From assembly GCF_004102025.1 (NCBI RefSeq), contig NZ_CP025228.1, positions 806,001 to 870,000 on the forward strand: 64,000 nucleotides of DNA. The letters are read 5' to 3'. The notes below the pieces were generated by a model that was not told where the DNA came from, searched no databases, and saw only the letters and a program-made list of their open reading frames with translations. The stretch comes from Actinomyces qiguomingii (GTDB lineage: Bacteria; Actinomycetota; Actinomycetes; Actinomycetales; Actinomycetaceae). A program made the translations under genes and the position numbers. Positions 8,641 to 17,072 of this stretch are shown here, one piece after another (position 1 is the stretch's first letter; every line of letters begins with the position of its first letter).

Positions 8641-9858
8641 ATGCCGGCATCCATCCACGCCGATCCCGCCGACTGGCCCGCGCCCGTCCCGGCCCTGGCT
8701 CGCCCACTGGGCACGGACGCCTCCCGCGGCTCAACTCCGAGCCTGGCCGAGCTGACCACCCTGCGGGTGGGCGGCTCGGTCGGAAGCTATGTCGAGGCCC
8801 GCACCGAGGCCGAGCTCATTGACACCGTCCGCCAGGCCGACGCCGACGGCACCCCCCTGCTGGTGATCGGCGGCGGCTCGAATATCCTGGCCGCCGACAT
8901 GGGCTTCGCCGGCGTGGTGGTGCGAGACGCCCGCCAGCAGGTGGCCCTGAGCGCTGACGACCGCTGCGGTGGCGTGGAGTTCACCGTCACCGCCGGCACC
9001 ACCTGGGACGACCTGGTGCGTGAGGCCATCGCCAGCCAGTGGGGCGGTTTCGCCCCCCTGTCGGGGATTCCCGGAACCGTTGGCGCCGCTCCGGTGCAGA
9101 ACATCGGCGCCTACGGTGCGGAGGTCGCCGAGTTGCTCGCCTCCGTACGCGCCTGGGACCGGGCCGCCGGACAGCCCGTCCAGCTCCCACTGGCCCGCCT
9201 GCACCTGAGCTACCGCGACTCCGATCTCAAACGCTCCCTGACCGACGCCGTCGTCGGTGGCGGCCGCACCTGGGGACCCACGGGCCGCTGGGTGGTGCTG
9301 TCGGTGACCTTCTCGGTTCGGGCGGCCTCCCTGTCAGCCCCCATCGCCTACGCCCAGTTGGCCAGCACGCTCGGCGTCGAAGTGGGCGAAAGGGTGGATG
9401 CCCGCGCCGTGCGTGATGCGGTGCTTGAGTTGCGCCGCTCCAAGGGCATGGTGTTGGAAAGTGCCGACCATGACACCTGGTCCGCCGGCTCCTTCTTCAC
9501 CAATCCGATCCTGTCTCAGGACCAGGCCAATGCCCTTCCCGCCGACGCCCCCCGCTTCCCGGTCACCGACCACTCCCTGGCGGTTGCGGGCACCCGGCGG
9601 GCTCCCGTCGTCGAGGGGCTGGTGAAGACCTCCGCGGCCTGGCTGATCGACCACGCCGGATTTGGAAAGGGCTTTGCCCTGCCAACACCCGGGACGGAGC
9701 CGGCCGCTAGCCTGTCTACCAAGCACGTGCTAGCCCTTACCAACCGCGGTCATGCCCGCGCCGCCGACCTTACTGCGTTGCGCGACGCCGTCGTCGCCGG
9801 CGTGCACGAGCGCTTCGGGGTGACCCTCGTGCCCGAGCCGGTGCACGTGGGCTTCTAG
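8641..9858 (+). CDS. murB: UDP-N-acetylenolpyruvoylglucosamine reductase
   Basis: MurB, the FAD enzyme that reduces UDP-GlcNAc-enolpyruvate to UDP-MurNAc in peptidoglycan synthesis. The FAD domain shows TTLRVGG, LLVIGGGSNILAAD and GIPGTVGAAPVQNIGAYG. The substrate domain shows YRDSDLK, then SAGSFFTNP with the proton-donor Ser, and the C-terminal VPEPVHVGF with the catalytic Glu. The chosen ATG at 8641 has GAGGAG about seven bases upstream and gives 405 residues. An ATG at 8566, also with GGAG upstream, would add 25 residues. The gene is transcribed away from the arabinan genes and its product is cytoplasmic. Confidence 0.93.
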   Translation: MPASIHADPADWPAPVPALARPLGTDASRGSTPSLAELTTLRVGGSVGSYVEARTEAELIDTVRQADADGTPLLVIGGGSNILAADMGFAGVVVRDARQQVALSADDRCGGVEFTVTAGTTWDDLVREAIASQWGGFAPLSGIPGTVGAAPVQNIGAYGAEVAELLASVRAWDRAAGQPVQLPLARLHLSYRDSDLKRSLTDAVVGGGRTWGPTGRWVVLSVTFSVRAASLSAPIAYAQLASTLGVEVGERVDARAVRDAVLELRRSKGMVLESADHDTWSAGSFFTNPILSQDQANALPADAPRFPVTDHSLAVAGTRRAPVVEGLVKTSAAWLIDHAGFGKGFALPTPGTEPAASLSTKHVLALTNRGHARAADLTALRDAVVAGVHERFGVTLVPEPVHVGF

Positions 9859-9928
9859 AGCCGGCAGGCGCGGGCCGCGACCATCCGCGCGCTGCGCGGG
9901 CCGCCGGATCGGGCAGGTGGCCCGGAAC

Positions 9929-10948
9929 TCAGTCGTCCGCCGCCAGCCAGGCATCCACCTGCGCCAGCCACTCCCGTTTGGATGCGGGCGAGGCCAGGCA
10001 GGCGCGGATGGAGCCGCGTGCCAGCTCCGCCAGCGCGATGTCATCCAGCCCCAGATCCCGGGCGATCTGGTACTGGTCCACCAGGCGGGACTGGAACAGC
10101 AGGGGGTCATCCGCTCCCAGTGCCACCTGGGCGCCGTGCTCTAACAACACCGGCAGCGGAATGTCGCCCGGCTCCCGGTACACGCCCAGGCACACGTTCG
10201 AGGCCGGACACACCTCCAGGCTGATACCGGCGGCAACCACCGCGTCCAACAGCCGCGGGTCCTCACTGGTGCGGATCCCGTGACCCAGCCGGGTGGGGCC
10301 GAGCGCGGAGACCACAGCACGCACGTGCTCCGGGCCCAGCAGCTCCCCGCCGTGGGGCAGCGAGGCCAGGCCGGCGCGCCGGGCTATTGCGAAGGCCGGT
10401 CCCCAGGATGCCGTCAGGCCCGCACGCTCGTCATTGGACAGCCCGAATCCGACGACGGTGCCCGGCTCATCCCCGGCATAACGGGCCGCCAGGCGGGCCA
10501 GGGTGCGTGCCTCCAACGGGTGGCGCATACGGGAGGCGGCCACAATCACCGCCACCTCGACCCCGGACAGGACGGTGGCCTGCTTGGCGGCGTCCAGGAT
10601 GATTTCCAGCACCGGGGTGATACCGCCCACGAAGGGGGCGTAGGAGGTCGGGTCCACCTGGATCTCCAGCCGACGTGATCCTTCGGCGGCGTCGTCCAGC
10701 GCTGCTTCCAGCACCAGGCGGCGCATGATCTCCTCGGTGACCACCAGGCGGCGGGCGGTGTCGTAAGCTCGTTGGAAGCGGAACCAGCCGCGATGATCGG
10801 CGGGCACGTGCAGCGGATCGCCGTCCAAGAACGAGGTGGGCAGTCGGGTCCGCGCCGAGGAGGCGAGCTCGACCAGTGTCTCCAGTCGCATAGAACCCGT
10901 GAAGTGCAAGTGCAGGTGCGCCTTGGGCAGGGCGGACAGGTCGCGCAT
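9929..10948 (-). CDS. add: Adenosine deaminase family protein
   Basis: A 339-residue metal-dependent purine deaminase starting MRDLSALPKAHLHLHFTGSM, where the His pair at 13 and 15 binds zinc. Further hallmarks are LPHGGELLGPEHV (catalytic Glu; HGGE replaces the usual HAGE), LGHGIRTSEDP (metal His), EVCPASNVCLG, and GADDPLLF in place of the usual TDDP. Length is normal. It would convert adenosine or a related purine to inosine in salvage. The motif variants leave room for a related substrate such as an adenine derivative. It converges on murB and diverges from the 11039 gene. Confidence 0.85.
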   Translation of the reverse strand: MRDLSALPKAHLHLHFTGSMRLETLVELASSARTRLPTSFLDGDPLHVPADHRGWFRFQRAYDTARRLVVTEEIMRRLVLEAALDDAAEGSRRLEIQVDPTSYAPFVGGITPVLEIILDAAKQATVLSGVEVAVIVAASRMRHPLEARTLARLAARYAGDEPGTVVGFGLSNDERAGLTASWGPAFAIARRAGLASLPHGGELLGPEHVRAVVSALGPTRLGHGIRTSEDPRLLDAVVAAGISLEVCPASNVCLGVYREPGDIPLPVLLEHGAQVALGADDPLLFQSRLVDQYQIARDLGLDDIALAELARGSIRACLASPASKREWLAQVDAWLAADD

Positions 10949-11038
10949 GGCGGGATTGTGCCACTATCGGCACCACAATCCGTCAACCGCCGACCGACAG
11001 GCGCAGCAGGCGGCGCCACAGTGAGGCAGACTGTTCCC

Positions 11039-12286
11039 ATGAGCACCGTCATGGCCGGTCACGAGCCCGAGGAGGTCGCCCTGTTGACGGGCGCGCGCGC
11101 CGCCTCCGTGCTGGCGGCCGCACTCGCCCCGGCCGGGCAGCAGCTCATGAGCTGGGAGGTCCACTCGGTGCACCACCGGCCGGGAGCCGGCGTCTCGGTC
11201 GGCTACACCGCCGTCGTCGCCGGGCCGGACGGCTCACGCACCACCGAGTACCTGTGCGCCACAACCGCGCGCCTGTCCGATCCGCAGGCCGCCGGCCTAA
11301 CCCGGGTGGCGCCCACCGGCGGGGACGGACCAGCGGTGCACGTCTGGCGACACCCGGCTGATCCCGAGTTGCCCGCGCTCGCGGTCGCCTGCACGCCCTC
11401 GCTGCTGTCCCAGCGGCTGGGTGCCCCCGTCAAGGCCACCATGGTCGCCTACCGTCCCACCCGCCGCGCTGTGGTGCGCGTGACCTACCCGGACTCCTCC
11501 ACCGCATACGCCAAGGTGCTGCGCCCGAGTCAGTCCGCGGCCTTCGCCGACCGGCACCGCATGCTTGGTGCCGCGGGAGTTCCCGCGCCCGACGTTTTGC
11601 GCGATGACCCGGACGGGCTCGTACTGTTGTCCACCGGCCGCGGTGTGGCCCTGTCCGGGCTGCTGTCGCGCGGTATGGATGAGGCTCAGGCCACGCGTGT
11701 GTTCAACGGGCTGATCGCGCTGCTGGACTCCCTGCCGGTCTCCGCCCTGCAACTGGTCGCCCACCCGGCCTGGTCCGAACGCGCCCGCCACTACGCCCAT
11801 GCCGCCGCCACCGTGTTGCCCGAACATCTGGCTCGCGCTCGCGCCGTCGCGGAGGGCGTGGAGCAGCTGATGGCGGCCTCCGACCCGGGGCCGGTGGTGC
11901 CCGTGCACGGTGACTTCTACGAGGCGAATGTGCTCATGGATGGGGAACGGGTCGCCACGCTGCTTGATGTGGACTCCCTCGGCCCCGGACGACGCGTGGA
12001 CGACCTTGCCTGCCTGCTGGGGCATGTCAGCGTCCTGGATCACCTGGCGCCCGCGTCCTACCCGCATCTGCGGCCCGTCCTGGAGACGTGGACGCGCCTG
12101 TCCGAGCGGCAGGTGGACCCGGTGGCGCTGCGGGCCCGCTGCGCCGGTGTGGTGCTCTCCCTGGTGGCCGGGGCGCGTCGGGAGGACGGCGGGCCCTGGC
12201 GTGCCGATGCCGAGGGGCGCCTGGCCCGCGCCGAGTCCTGGCTGGCGCAGGCCCGGGAGACACAGGCGCGACGCGGTGCCCACTGA
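11039..12286 (+). CDS. Aminoglycoside-phosphotransferase-fold (APH) protein
   Basis: A 415-residue protein of the APH/choline-kinase-like fold. The C-terminal lobe carries the Brenner motif VPVHGDFYEANVL (catalytic Asp) near residue 290 and LLDVDSLGPGRRVDDLA, the metal-binding site. The N-terminal lobe is less conserved. The ATG at 11039 is chosen because the longer frame upstream runs into the divergent deaminase gene. Such proteins phosphorylate small molecules, but the substrate cannot be read here. It is probably a single gene; the next starts 108 bases on. Confidence 0.72.
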   Translation: MSTVMAGHEPEEVALLTGARAASVLAAALAPAGQQLMSWEVHSVHHRPGAGVSVGYTAVVAGPDGSRTTEYLCATTARLSDPQAAGLTRVAPTGGDGPAVHVWRHPADPELPALAVACTPSLLSQRLGAPVKATMVAYRPTRRAVVRVTYPDSSTAYAKVLRPSQSAAFADRHRMLGAAGVPAPDVLRDDPDGLVLLSTGRGVALSGLLSRGMDEAQATRVFNGLIALLDSLPVSALQLVAHPAWSERARHYAHAAATVLPEHLARARAVAEGVEQLMAASDPGPVVPVHGDFYEANVLMDGERVATLLDVDSLGPGRRVDDLACLLGHVSVLDHLAPASYPHLRPVLETWTRLSERQVDPVALRARCAGVVLSLVAGARREDGGPWRADAEGRLARAESWLAQARETQARRGAH

Positions 12287-12394
12287 GCCGGTGGGCCGCG
12301 GGCGGAACCACGTTGTGGACAGGCGCATACCCAAAACCGCCGACGCGCATACCCTTCCGCCGCGCCGGTGTCCGCCGGTGGAAAGGCAGAATCC

Positions 12395-13888
12395 ATGTTT
12401 CCCACATCCTTAACCGCTTTAACCAGCCCCGAACCATTGGCCGTATACGCGCAGGGGCCCGCCCCGACGGGCTTGAGCCAGGCGCTTTCCGCAGCCGATG
12501 ACTTCCTGTGGGGACCCTGGCTCCTGATCCCGCTGCTGCTGGGCACCGGTATCTGGCTGACCATCCGCCTGCGCGTCGTGCAGCTGCGCAAGCTGTTCCC
12601 GGCGCTGCGTTTCGCCCTGTTGGATCGCAGCGACGGCGAGGCAAACACCGCCGAGGGCGATATCTCCCACTACCAGGCGCTGACCACGGCGCTGGCCGCA
12701 ACCGTCGGTGTGGGAAACATCATCGGCGTGGCCACCGCCATCCACCTGGGCGGTCCCGGAGCCCTGTTCTGGATGTGGGTGACGGCCTTCTTCGGCATGG
12801 CGTCGAAGTACTCCGAGGCCTTCCTCGCCGTGCGCTTCCGCATCACCGACGCCAACGGGCAGAAGTCCGGCGGGCCCCAGTATTACTTGCAGCATGCCAT
12901 CAAGGGGCGTGTGGGTGTGATGCTGTCGGTGTTCTTCGCCGTCTCCACGCTTCTGGCATGCTTCGGTATCGGCTCCATGACCCAGTCCAATTCGGTGGCG
13001 GCACAGCTGGAGCACTCCTTCGGAGCGGATCCGGCGCTGGTAGGAATCACCATGGCCGTGGCCATCGGAGGTGTGCTGCTGGGCGGTATCGAGTCCATTG
13101 GCCGTGTTACGGCGGCCTTTGTGCCCATGATGATTGTCTTCTACGTGGGTGGGTGCCTGTACATCCTCGCCGTTAAGATCACCGCGATTCCCGCCGCCCT
13201 GGGGATGGTGATCGCGGATGCCTTCACCGGGCACGGCGCCGTGGGCGGATTCGCCGGCTCAACCATGCTCATGGCGCTCAAGTTCGGGATGGCCCGGGGC
13301 ATCTTCTCCAATGAGTCCGGCATGGGCTCGGCCGCAATCGCGGCCGCGGCCGCGAAGACCAACCACCCGGTTCGGCAGGGACTGGTGTCCATGACCCAGA
13401 CCTTCATTGACACCTTCGTGGTGGTCACCTGCACCGGCCTGGTGGTGCTGTCAACCGGCGCCTGGACCGGCAGCGACCCGGCCACCATGACCGCCACCGC
13501 CTTCACCACTGGCCTGCCGGGCCAGTGGGGCCACTACATCGTGTCGGTGTCCCTCATCTTCCTGGGCTGTTCGACGATCCTGGGCTGGGCCTACTACGGC
13601 GAGCGCTGCATTGTGCGGCTGGTGGGAGTGCACGGTGTGCTGCCCTTCCGTCTGCTTTTCACCGTGCTGATCTTTCTGGGCACCGTCACCAGCCTGGATG
13701 ATGTGTGGGCCCTTGCGGACATCGCCAACGGACTCATGGCCATCCCGAACCTGATCGGCCTGGTGCTGCTGTCCGGCCTGATCGTACGCGAGACCAAGGC
13801 CTACCTGGTCCAGGACCCATACCTGCGGCGCCCCGGAGACGAGTTCACCTCCGTCCCGGAGGATGCCGAGACCGCGGTGGAGGCCTGA
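12395..13888 (+). CDS. Sodium:alanine/glycine symporter (AGCS family)
   Basis: A 497-residue membrane transporter with about ten spans. Family hallmarks are present: GVGNIIGVATAIHLGGPGAL, WMWVTAFFGMASKYSEA, and NESGMGSAAIAAAAAKTNHP. AGCS carriers import alanine or glycine with sodium. GGAAAGG lies eight bases before the ATG at 12395; the upstream GTG at 12368 lacks such a site. The gene stands alone, followed at once by a tandem repeat. Confidence 0.92.
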   Translation: MFPTSLTALTSPEPLAVYAQGPAPTGLSQALSAADDFLWGPWLLIPLLLGTGIWLTIRLRVVQLRKLFPALRFALLDRSDGEANTAEGDISHYQALTTALAATVGVGNIIGVATAIHLGGPGALFWMWVTAFFGMASKYSEAFLAVRFRITDANGQKSGGPQYYLQHAIKGRVGVMLSVFFAVSTLLACFGIGSMTQSNSVAAQLEHSFGADPALVGITMAVAIGGVLLGGIESIGRVTAAFVPMMIVFYVGGCLYILAVKITAIPAALGMVIADAFTGHGAVGGFAGSTMLMALKFGMARGIFSNESGMGSAAIAAAAAKTNHPVRQGLVSMTQTFIDTFVVVTCTGLVVLSTGAWTGSDPATMTATAFTTGLPGQWGHYIVSVSLIFLGCSTILGWAYYGERCIVRLVGVHGVLPFRLLFTVLIFLGTVTSLDDVWALADIANGLMAIPNLIGLVLLSGLIVRETKAYLVQDPYLRRPGDEFTSVPEDAETAVEA

Positions 13889-13890
13889 GC

Positions 13891-13936
13891 GGGCCGCTGA
13901 AGTCCCATTCGGGCCGCTGAAGTCCCATTCGGGCCG
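13891..13936. repeat. 20-bp tandem repeat, 2.3 copies
   Basis: The unit GGGCCGCTGAAGTCCCATTC occurs exactly twice (13891–13910 and 13911–13930), followed by a partial third (13931–13936). It begins three bases after the AGCS symporter stop. The next bases, about 13947–13978, form an imperfect stem-loop around TGAGAGTGCGTTTC that recurs at 62680–62713. Confidence 0.85.
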
Positions 13937-14004
13937 TGATCCTCTTAGACCGCCTGAGAGTGCGTTTCCGGCGGTCCAAACCGGTGCCGTCGGCGCCAGG
14001 CTCG

Positions 14005-14310
14005 TCAGCTCGACGGCGTCGAGTCGTCCTCATTCTGTACTAGCGCCGCCGAGGTCAGAGAGCGCTCGACATGAGCGGTCATTAGCGCGGCGACCGCCTC
14101 CGCCTCGCCGTCGTCGACCAGTTGCGCGAGCCGGTGGTGCTCGGCGGTGTCCCGGTCGCGTGGACCGTCTCCTTCCGGTAGCTCCAGCCCCAGGCGGCGG
14201 AGCCTGTCGGTCTTCTCCCACAGCTCGTCGAGCATGCGTGTCAGCACCGCATTGCGACAGCAGCGGATCTCGGCATATGCCGCGTCGGCCTTGGAGGTGA
14301 ATTTGGGCAC
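14005..14310 (-). pseudogene. C-terminal FCD-domain remnant of a GntR-family regulator
   Basis: About 100 residues resemble only the C-terminal half of an FCD effector domain. Visible are NAVLTRMLDELWEKTDRLRR, AEHHRLAQLVDDGEAEAV and a final MTAHVERSL helix with the ligand/metal His. The N-terminal winged helix-turn-helix expected in a 220–240-residue FadR-type regulator is absent. Upstream lie a hairpin and a mobile element, so the 5' half was probably lost by rearrangement. The nearby tartrate dehydratase gene may once have been its target. It cannot bind DNA as it stands. Confidence 0.68.
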
Positions 14311-14400
14311 GGCGGCAAGTGCTCCACACGGTCACTTTGGCGGCGTCGGGCCCGGCTGGCCGTCTGCTACGCCGGTTCGTGCTCTACTACGCCGGTTAGG

Positions 14401-14435
14401 CGTTTGTTGAAGGGCTCTGAACCCTTCAACAAACG
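14401..14435. terminator. Perfect 14-bp stem-loop
   Basis: CGTTTGTTGAAGGG (14401–14414) pairs perfectly with CCCTTCAACAAACG (14422–14435) around a seven-base loop. An outer pair, TACTACGC upstream and GCGTAGTA near 14444–14451, could extend it. No T-run follows either arm, so it may be a bidirectional terminator or the scar of an older element rather than a standard terminator. It ends 12 bases before the target duplication of the MITE at 14456. Confidence 0.6.
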
Positions 14436-14455
14436 TCGAAGTAGCGTAGTAAACG

Positions 14456-15006
14456 GGCTCTTCCGGTTTGAGGGTGTGGGGTTTGGGGTGTGTGGTTGTT
14501 TGCGGTTGGGTCGACCGGCCCGTGTCTGCTTGGAGGGCCCAGCTCTACTTGGACTCTGGCTGTGCTTGGGCCGCCCCAGAGGCACTGTCAGACGGTCCGA
14601 TCTTGGAATGCGCGACCGCGCACGTGCGGCGTGTCCGCGGCTGTCTGTTGGCGCTCGTTGCCGTGTGTGGTGGCCCGAAGTGTCCGGGATCGGCACAAAC
14701 GGCTCCGACGTCGCCTACAGTCGTGAACAGAACGTTGGAATCATGCGGTTTTAGAAACGGCTCCAGCGGTCGCCGACCGCCTTTGTGCCGAATTCGGACA
14801 TTCCGCCCCACGGCCGGGGCACCCGGACACAGGCCACCCACCAGCACCGGCCGGCAACACCCAGCACCGGCACACCCGAACCGGAAGAGCCGGAGAAGGT
14901 CGTATTCGGCGAATCGGCGCCCACCGACAACGACCTCGCCAGCCCGACAAGGACCGCCGCACCGCGGCCCCGACCTCAACCACTACACCCTCAAACCGGA
15001 AGAACC
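14456..15006. mobile_element. 551-bp ISL3-type MITE with 8-bp target duplication
   Basis: The left end GGCTCTTCCGGTTTGAGGG and the right end, read inward as GGTTCTTCCGGTTTGAGGG, are terminal inverted repeats. The element is flanked by the perfect direct repeat AGTAAACG (14448–14455 and 15007–15014), the 8-bp duplication typical of ISL3 insertions. The termini match those of the ISL3-family element at 55593. No transposase is encoded; the open frames inside are not protein-like. Inside, the arms 14677–14702 and 14777–14804 form an inverted repeat around GTTGGAATCATGCGG, shared with 18741–18870 and 62863–62990. It fills most of the 14311–15234 gap. Confidence 0.85.
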
Positions 15007-15170
15007 AGTAAACGTCGAAGGGGCGTACCCAACGCACCCCACGGTCCCGCGCTTCCAACATCGGCCCCGTAGATCGAGCACCTACACGCCGCCCCACCTC
15101 CGACTCCCACACACACCCACCACACCTCAAACACGAAGAAGCGGATACGGACGAGCTGGCAGGGAGTCTA

Positions 15171-15216
15171 TTGCGACTGTTGAACCGAGCACTACAATAG
15201 TCTTACAAGTTATAAG
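15171..15216 (+). promoter_or_regulatory. Promoter and operator-like palindrome of the tartrate dehydratase gene
   Basis: A -35 box TTGCGA (15171–15176), a 16-base spacer and a -10 box TACAAT (15193–15198) precede the palindrome CTTACAAGTTATAAG (15202–15216), 12 of 15 positions symmetric. The palindrome covers the expected transcription start. AAGGAAG at about 15225–15231 is the ribosome site. An operator overlapping the start implies repression; the natural candidate is an FCD-type GntR regulator, whose local copy is a remnant. Confidence 0.65.
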
Positions 15217-15234
15217 CCATAAAAAGGAAGTTCA

Positions 15235-16404
15235 ATGAAGATCGTCTCCGCCCACACCGGCACTATCCCGATCAGTTCCCCCATCCGCAACGCCTACATC
15301 GACTTCAGCGCGATGGACTGCTCGATCCTGGCCCTGGTCAGCGACGTGATCGTCGACGGCGAGCCGGTGGTCGGATACGGCTTCAACTCCAACGGCCGCT
15401 ATAACGCCTCCGCGATCATCGAGCAACGTCTTCTGCCCCGCCTGCTGGACGCTCCCGAGTCCGAGCTGGTCGACGACGACGGGGATCTGGCCCCGGAGCG
15501 CGCCTGGGAGGTGATGATGCGTAACGAGAAGCCCGGCGGCCACGGGGAGCGCTCCGTCGCCGCCGGGGTGATTGACATGGCCCTGCACGACCTGGCGGCG
15601 AAACTCGCCGGTGTGCCCCTGTACCGCTGGATCTCCGAGCACTACGGCGACGGCAAGCCCGACTCCGATGTCTTCGTCTACGCCGCCGGTGGCTACTACG
15701 CGCCCGGCAAGACCCTGACCGACCTGCAGGATGAGATGCGTCGGTTCTTGGATGCCGGATACCGGGTGGTCAAGATGAAGATCGGTGGCGCTGCGTTGGA
15801 TGAGGACCTGCGCCGCATTGAAGCGGTTATCGACGGCGTCCTGGATGGCGATGGCTCTCGCCTGGCGGTCGACGTCAACGGGCGCTTCGACCTGGACACC
15901 GCGTTGGAGTACGCCCGCGCACTGGAACCCTTGGGCCTGTTCTGGTACGAGGAGATCGGCGACCCGCTCGACTACGCCCTGAACGCCGTCGTCGCCGAGA
16001 ACTACCGGCGTCCCATCGCCACCGGCGAGAATCTGTTCTCCATGCAGGACGCCCGTAACCTGCTGCGTTACGGCGGCCTGCGTCCGGACCGCGACTACAT
16101 CCAGGTTGATCCGGCGCTGTCCTACGGGCTGACCGAGTATCGCCGAATCCTGGACGTACTCGACTCACATGGCTGGTCCTCGCGCCGCTGCATTCCGCAT
16201 GGGGGACACCAGTTCTCACTCCATATCGCCGCCGGACTGCACCTGGGCGGTAACGAGTCTTACCCGGGTGAGTTCCAGCCCACCGGTGGTTTCACCGACG
16301 ACGCCCAGGTGGTGGACTCCCGTGTGGCTCCTGGCGACCTTCCGGGCATTGGGCTCGAGGGCAAGGCGGAGTTCTACTCGGTGCTGCGCGGCCTGCATGC
16401 CTGA
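15235..16404 (+). CDS. tarD: D(-)-tartrate dehydratase (enolase superfamily)
   Basis: A 389-residue enolase-superfamily enzyme that dehydrates D-tartrate to oxaloacetate with Mg2+. It follows the Bradyrhizobium TarD pattern closely, with the same length and near-identical spacing: ISSPIRNAYIDF at the start, NEKPGGHGERSVA, the catalytic lysines in VVKMKIGG (180 and 182), metal ligands Asp213, Glu239 and Glu265 (ATGENLF), and His322 in IPHGGHQ. It is monocistronic here, with a promoter and operator-like palindrome just upstream. This is an unusual accessory gene for the region, set between a MITE and a protease gene, which suggests acquisition. Confidence 0.87.
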   Translation: MKIVSAHTGTIPISSPIRNAYIDFSAMDCSILALVSDVIVDGEPVVGYGFNSNGRYNASAIIEQRLLPRLLDAPESELVDDDGDLAPERAWEVMMRNEKPGGHGERSVAAGVIDMALHDLAAKLAGVPLYRWISEHYGDGKPDSDVFVYAAGGYYAPGKTLTDLQDEMRRFLDAGYRVVKMKIGGAALDEDLRRIEAVIDGVLDGDGSRLAVDVNGRFDLDTALEYARALEPLGLFWYEEIGDPLDYALNAVVAENYRRPIATGENLFSMQDARNLLRYGGLRPDRDYIQVDPALSYGLTEYRRILDVLDSHGWSSRRCIPHGGHQFSLHIAAGLHLGGNESYPGEFQPTGGFTDDAQVVDSRVAPGDLPGIGLEGKAEFYSVLRGLHA

Positions 16405-16420
16405 GGCAGGAGTCGGCCAG

Positions 16421-16987
16421 TCAGGGCGCGGCGGTGCCGTCGGAGCCCGAGGACGACTCGGCTGAGGTGGCTGTCCCGGAAGGCGCATCCTGAGCCGTGG
16501 GGTCGGCGGTGGGCGTGCCTCCCTCGGGACACTGGACGGCGATCAGCGCCGAGCTAGTGGCGGAGCCAGGGCCGCTCCCTGATGACCGCTTGGGGTGGGA
16601 CTCCAGGACGGTGATGGTGCAGCCGAGTACCTCGGCAGACGAGCCGACTGGAATCAGCGTATATGGTTCGTTCTCGGAGTCCGCGAGGCCGCCCGACTCG
16701 GATCGAGAGAAGTTGACGGCGACATTCTTCTCGCTGACAAATGTGACGACGAGCATCCATTCGACCGAGTCTCCCGTGCCGTGGCGTCCCGGCTGCTGCA
16801 TCACGTAACTGCTCGCCTGGTCTCGCAAGGCCTCAACTTCGGGCGAGAGTTTGGGTGTCCCTTGCGGCAACGGGCGCCAATGGGCGTTCGCGTACAAGGC
16901 TATCCCGACGATCAGTAGTACCGCGAAAGCGGCGGCCGAGTATCGCTTAAGGTGCACGCGCCTCAATAATATGGTAGCCTTGTTCAA
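16421..16987 (-). CDS. Single-span membrane-anchored protein of unknown function
   Basis: A 188-residue protein starting at TTG 16987, with GAGGTGA seven bases upstream. A basic N-terminus (about 15 residues) precedes one span, FAVLLIVGIALYA. A small exported domain follows (about residues 45–150; VEWMLVVTFVSEKNVAV and YTLIPVGSSAEVLGCTITV look like beta strands), then a Ser/Gly/Thr/Ala tail. I do not recognise the family. It starts 85 bases after the calpain-like protease stop on the same strand, so the two may be co-transcribed. A role as an immunity or regulatory partner of that protease is speculation. Confidence 0.55.
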   Translation of the reverse strand: MNKATILLRRVHLKRYSAAAFAVLLIVGIALYANAHWRPLPQGTPKLSPEVEALRDQASSYVMQQPGRHGTGDSVEWMLVVTFVSEKNVAVNFSRSESGGLADSENEPYTLIPVGSSAEVLGCTITVLESHPKRSSGSGPGSATSSALIAVQCPEGGTPTADPTAQDAPSGTATSAESSSGSDGTAAP

Positions 16988-17072
16988 GTCAACTCACCTC
17001 GTTAAGATAAATGCCATCGAAGTTGTCCTTGAAGTCTTGGTAGGGTAATGTGATCGGCGCAACCTCCTGACC

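Noticed and set aside
14468..15238. A 256-codon open frame on the plus strand
   Set aside because: It lies almost wholly inside the MITE, crosses its end and target duplication, has no start signal and biased low-complexity composition.
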